7,542 nt of DNA from JAIVGV01 sp045807785 (GTDB lineage: Bacteria > Acidobacteriota > Blastocatellia > Pyrinomonadales > Pyrinomonadaceae): contig JBJMGS010000177.1 of assembly GCA_045807785.1 (NCBI GenBank), forward strand, positions 1 through 7,542. The letters run 5' to 3'. Below the pieces are notes generated by a model. The model saw only the letters and a program-made list of their open reading frames with translations. It was not told where the DNA came from and did no database searches. Positions within the stretch are counted from its first letter, which is position 1. Each line of letters opens with the position of its first letter. Below are positions 6,611-7,542 of the stretch, piece by piece. Position numbers and translations under genes: made by a program.

Positions 6611-6806
6611 GTCCCGCTCGACAAAATCCGCGGCCACTGGGAGAATCTCGGATGCGTGTGAACCGTCGCCGTCGTGCCGGCGGCGATCACAGTGATGGGC
6701 TACCGGGTAACTTCCTAAGAGGAGCTACCTTCCAGTATCCCGCATGGCTAGGCTCGCCGGAACGCGCGGCGAGGGCGCGTATCAGAGCACTTGGGCCGCA
6801 TAAAGT
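6611..6806. other. Noncoding stretch between helicase and small Gly/Lys gene
   Basis: No protein gene or RNA family is recognised here. Several short inverted repeats can be seen: CGCCG/CGGCG around 6668-6684; TACC-G-GGTA (6701-6709), with the same GGTA able to pair instead with TACC at 6726-6729 enclosing TCCT-AAG-AGGA (6713-6723); and CTCGCC/GGCGAG (6753-6758, 6768-6773). Two mutually exclusive pairings for GGTA are suggestive of a switching leader but are short enough to be chance. Confidence 0.3.
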
Positions 6807-6849
6807 ACAGGCGCGAAGCTCTCAAAAGCTGCCGCGCCTGTCCGTTTTT
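6807..6849. terminator. Strong hairpin terminator, probably bidirectional
   Basis: ACAGGCGCG (6807-6815) and CGCGCCTGT (6833-6841) form a perfect 9-bp stem, with an AGCT/AGCT inner pairing in the loop. On the plus strand CCG and five T (6845-6849) follow; on the minus strand the stem is followed by TACTTTAT. It lies about 40 bases beyond the stop of the small Gly/Lys-rich gene, whose transcript it most likely ends. It would also stop plus-strand read-through. Confidence 0.65.
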
Positions 6850-6881
6850 AATGATTGGCGTTTTTCGGCTACCCGGCGGTA

Positions 6882-7055
6882 CTACTCCCCGCCGCCGGCA
6901 CCGCCCCTGCCGCCGCCGCCAGCCGGATTGCGTGCGCCGCCCCCACTCTTACCACCACCTCCGCCTTTACCGCCGCCTTTGCCGCCGCCCTGCTTACCGC
7001 CGCCGCCGCCTTTACCGCTCCCGCTGCCGGAGCCGCCTTGCCCTTTAGTTGTCAT
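6882..7055 (-). CDS. 57-residue glycine/lysine-rich small protein
   Basis: The frame encodes 57 residues starting MTTKGQGGSGSGSGKGG and ending GGRGGAGGGE. It is about two thirds glycine, with lysines spaced at intervals (K15, K21, K26, K30, K36), two arginines near the end, a single proline and no hydrophobic core. It should be intrinsically disordered and basic, suited to nucleic-acid contact or condensate-like behaviour; this is inference, and I do not recognise a named family. Reality of the gene is supported by a full Shine-Dalgarno AAGGAGGA at 7070-7063, 7 bases before the ATG, by a promoter-like pair upstream and by a terminator hairpin after the stop. The codons are varied (GGC, GGT, GGA, GGG; AAA and AAG) rather than a pure triplet repeat. 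The helicase, which also has a Gly/Lys-rich tail, lies downstream on the same strand. Confidence 0.75.
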   Translation of the reverse strand: MTTKGQGGSGSGSGKGGGGGKQGGGKGGGKGGGGGKSGGGARNPAGGGGRGGAGGGE

Positions 7056-7062
7056 GACAGAT

Positions 7063-7070
7063 TCCTCCTT
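7063..7070 (-). promoter_or_regulatory. Consensus Shine-Dalgarno of the Gly/Lys-rich gene
   Basis: AAGGAGGA on the minus strand, 7 bases ahead of ATG 7055, is the strongest ribosome site in the window. It decides both that the small frame is a gene and where it starts, and implies high translation. Confidence 0.8.
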
Positions 7071-7116
7071 GACTCGGTAGTCGCCCGCCGCTGAACGGGT
7101 TGAAAACGGATGGGGG

Positions 7117-7143
7117 ATTATTTGGGTCGCCGATAGTTAACAA
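7117..7143 (-). promoter_or_regulatory. Candidate promoter of the Gly/Lys-rich gene
   Basis: On the minus strand, TTGTTA (7143-7138) and AATAAT (7122-7117, five of six consensus bases) are 15 bases apart. It would give a leader of about 55 bases. The spacing is short, so the call is tentative. Confidence 0.35.
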
Positions 7144-7272
7144 GAACGGCCGTCGCCCGTCTGTCCGATTCGGTACGGCGTGCGGTGGCAGGGCACGGGC
7201 GGCGAGAAGATCCGCCTGAGGTCGCGTCAACGTCCTCACACCGCCAACGCGGGGCGCGTCACGTCCAGCGAC

Positions 7273-7302
7273 CCCATGAACGCCATGCGAACCCATGAAC
7301 GC
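7273..7302. repeat. Pair of 11-bp direct repeats
   Basis: CCCATGAACGC occurs at 7273-7283 and again at 7292-7302, an offset of 19 bases, and the second copy runs into TTTTT. It lies between the small-gene promoter and the IS30 end. It could be a regulator site or an old duplication; no function is claimed. The rest of 7144-7358 shows no gene. Confidence 0.4.
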
Positions 7303-7359
7303 TTTTTCGCGCACGCCCTATCGGGTCTTAATTTCGCTTTATTTCGCCACTAAAAAAAG

Positions 7360-7542
7360 ACTTGGATTCAACTTGTAAGTGCAACTTTGAACTTGGTCAG
7401 TGACGGGCAAGCTGCGATAGCATCAGTGCGGCAGTGCCACTTCAACGACCAAGCCAAAGGAAGCACCGATGACCGGCTATCAGCAGCTCACCCAGGAGCA
7501 AAGATACCAGATTTACGCCTTGATGAAAGCTGGCTTCAACTA
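7360..7542 (+). mobile_element. IS30-family insertion sequence, left end (cut by window edge)
   Basis: Sequence from about 7360 changes from the surrounding GC-rich character, and the segment CTTGGATTCAACTTGTAAGT followed by GCAACTTT (7361-7388) resembles the terminal inverted repeat of IS30-type elements (GATTCAA...TT...GCAAC). The transposase start follows 80 bases later. CTTGGTC (7392-7398) and GACCAAG (7447-7453) form an internal inverted repeat in the leader. The exact left boundary, the right end and any target duplication cannot be fixed from this window. An A-run (7352-7358) lies just outside. Confidence 0.75.
7469..7542 (+). CDS. IS30-family transposase, N-terminal fragment
   Basis: Twenty-four codons are present before the window ends: MTGYQQLTQEQRYQIYALMK and then AGFN. 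The LTQEQRYQIYALMKAG segment is the start of the helix-turn-helix that opens IS30 transposases and binds the terminal repeats; the DDE catalytic domain would lie beyond the edge. ATG 7469 follows AAAGGA (7456-7461) with a 7-base spacer. Whether the element is intact cannot be told. Confidence 0.9.
   Translation, partial: MTGYQQLTQEQRYQIYALMKAGFN

Noticed and set aside
6446..6637. 63-codon minus-strand frame in the helicase leader
   Set aside because: It starts with GTG and has no ribosome site, and no recognisable features are seen; more likely leader RNA.
6890..7030. CCG-type triplet repeat or CRISPR-like array
   Set aside because: The periodicity comes from glycine codons with varied third bases; no repeat-spacer structure exists.
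6652..7080. Proline-rich 142-codon plus-strand frame
   Set aside because: The proline runs are the complement of the glycine codons of the minus-strand microprotein, and a terminator hairpin lies inside the frame.
7045..7314. 89-codon minus-strand frame upstream of the microprotein
   Set aside because: It overlaps the promoter, Shine-Dalgarno and start of the small gene and lacks its own ribosome site.

Overview
The window is a GC-rich bacterial chromosome segment with seven complete protein genes, the start of an insertion sequence, and a truncated tRNA gene at the left edge. Gene content (an AIM24-like protein, a secreted WG-repeat protein, a YfcE-type phosphoesterase, an AlkB-like dioxygenase, a DEAD-box helicase with a DbpA-type tail) and strongly GC-biased codons fit a soil-type bacterium. 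Acidobacteriota of the Blastocatellia/Pyrinomonadales kind is my best guess, but it rests on general resemblance and is not secure.

Left end (1-333): bases 34-76 are the 3' half of a tRNA-Cys(GCA), from the anticodon loop to the U73 discriminator. The sequence before it is AT-rich and cannot supply the 5' half. A clean intrinsic terminator follows at 95-120. This is what is left when an element integrates into a tRNA gene, and the polarity puts the element to the left of the window and native chromosome to the right.

Plus-strand block (334-3867): an AIM24-family protein (GTG start with a strong ribosome site), then a two-domain nuclease with a probable PUA/EVE-like reader domain and an HNH catalytic domain (a candidate modification-dependent, type IV-like restriction enzyme). 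An elaborate three-stem inverted repeat follows. Then comes an apparent two-gene unit of a secreted nine-repeat WG protein and a YfcE-like metallophosphoesterase. The WG promoter sits so close to the start codon that the message may be leaderless.

Minus-strand block (3901-7055): read right to left, a 57-residue glycine/lysine-rich protein behind a perfect Shine-Dalgarno, a DEAD-box RNA helicase with a long leader, and an AlkB-like 2-oxoglutarate dioxygenase with its own promoter. The dioxygenase converges on the phosphoesterase.

Right end (7117-7542): the promoter region of the small gene, a short direct repeat, then the left end and first 24 codons of an IS30-family transposase, cut by the window edge. 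The most interesting items are the reader-HNH nuclease, the glycine/lysine-rich microprotein, the tRNA-Cys integration scar and the three-stem structure at 2071-2139.
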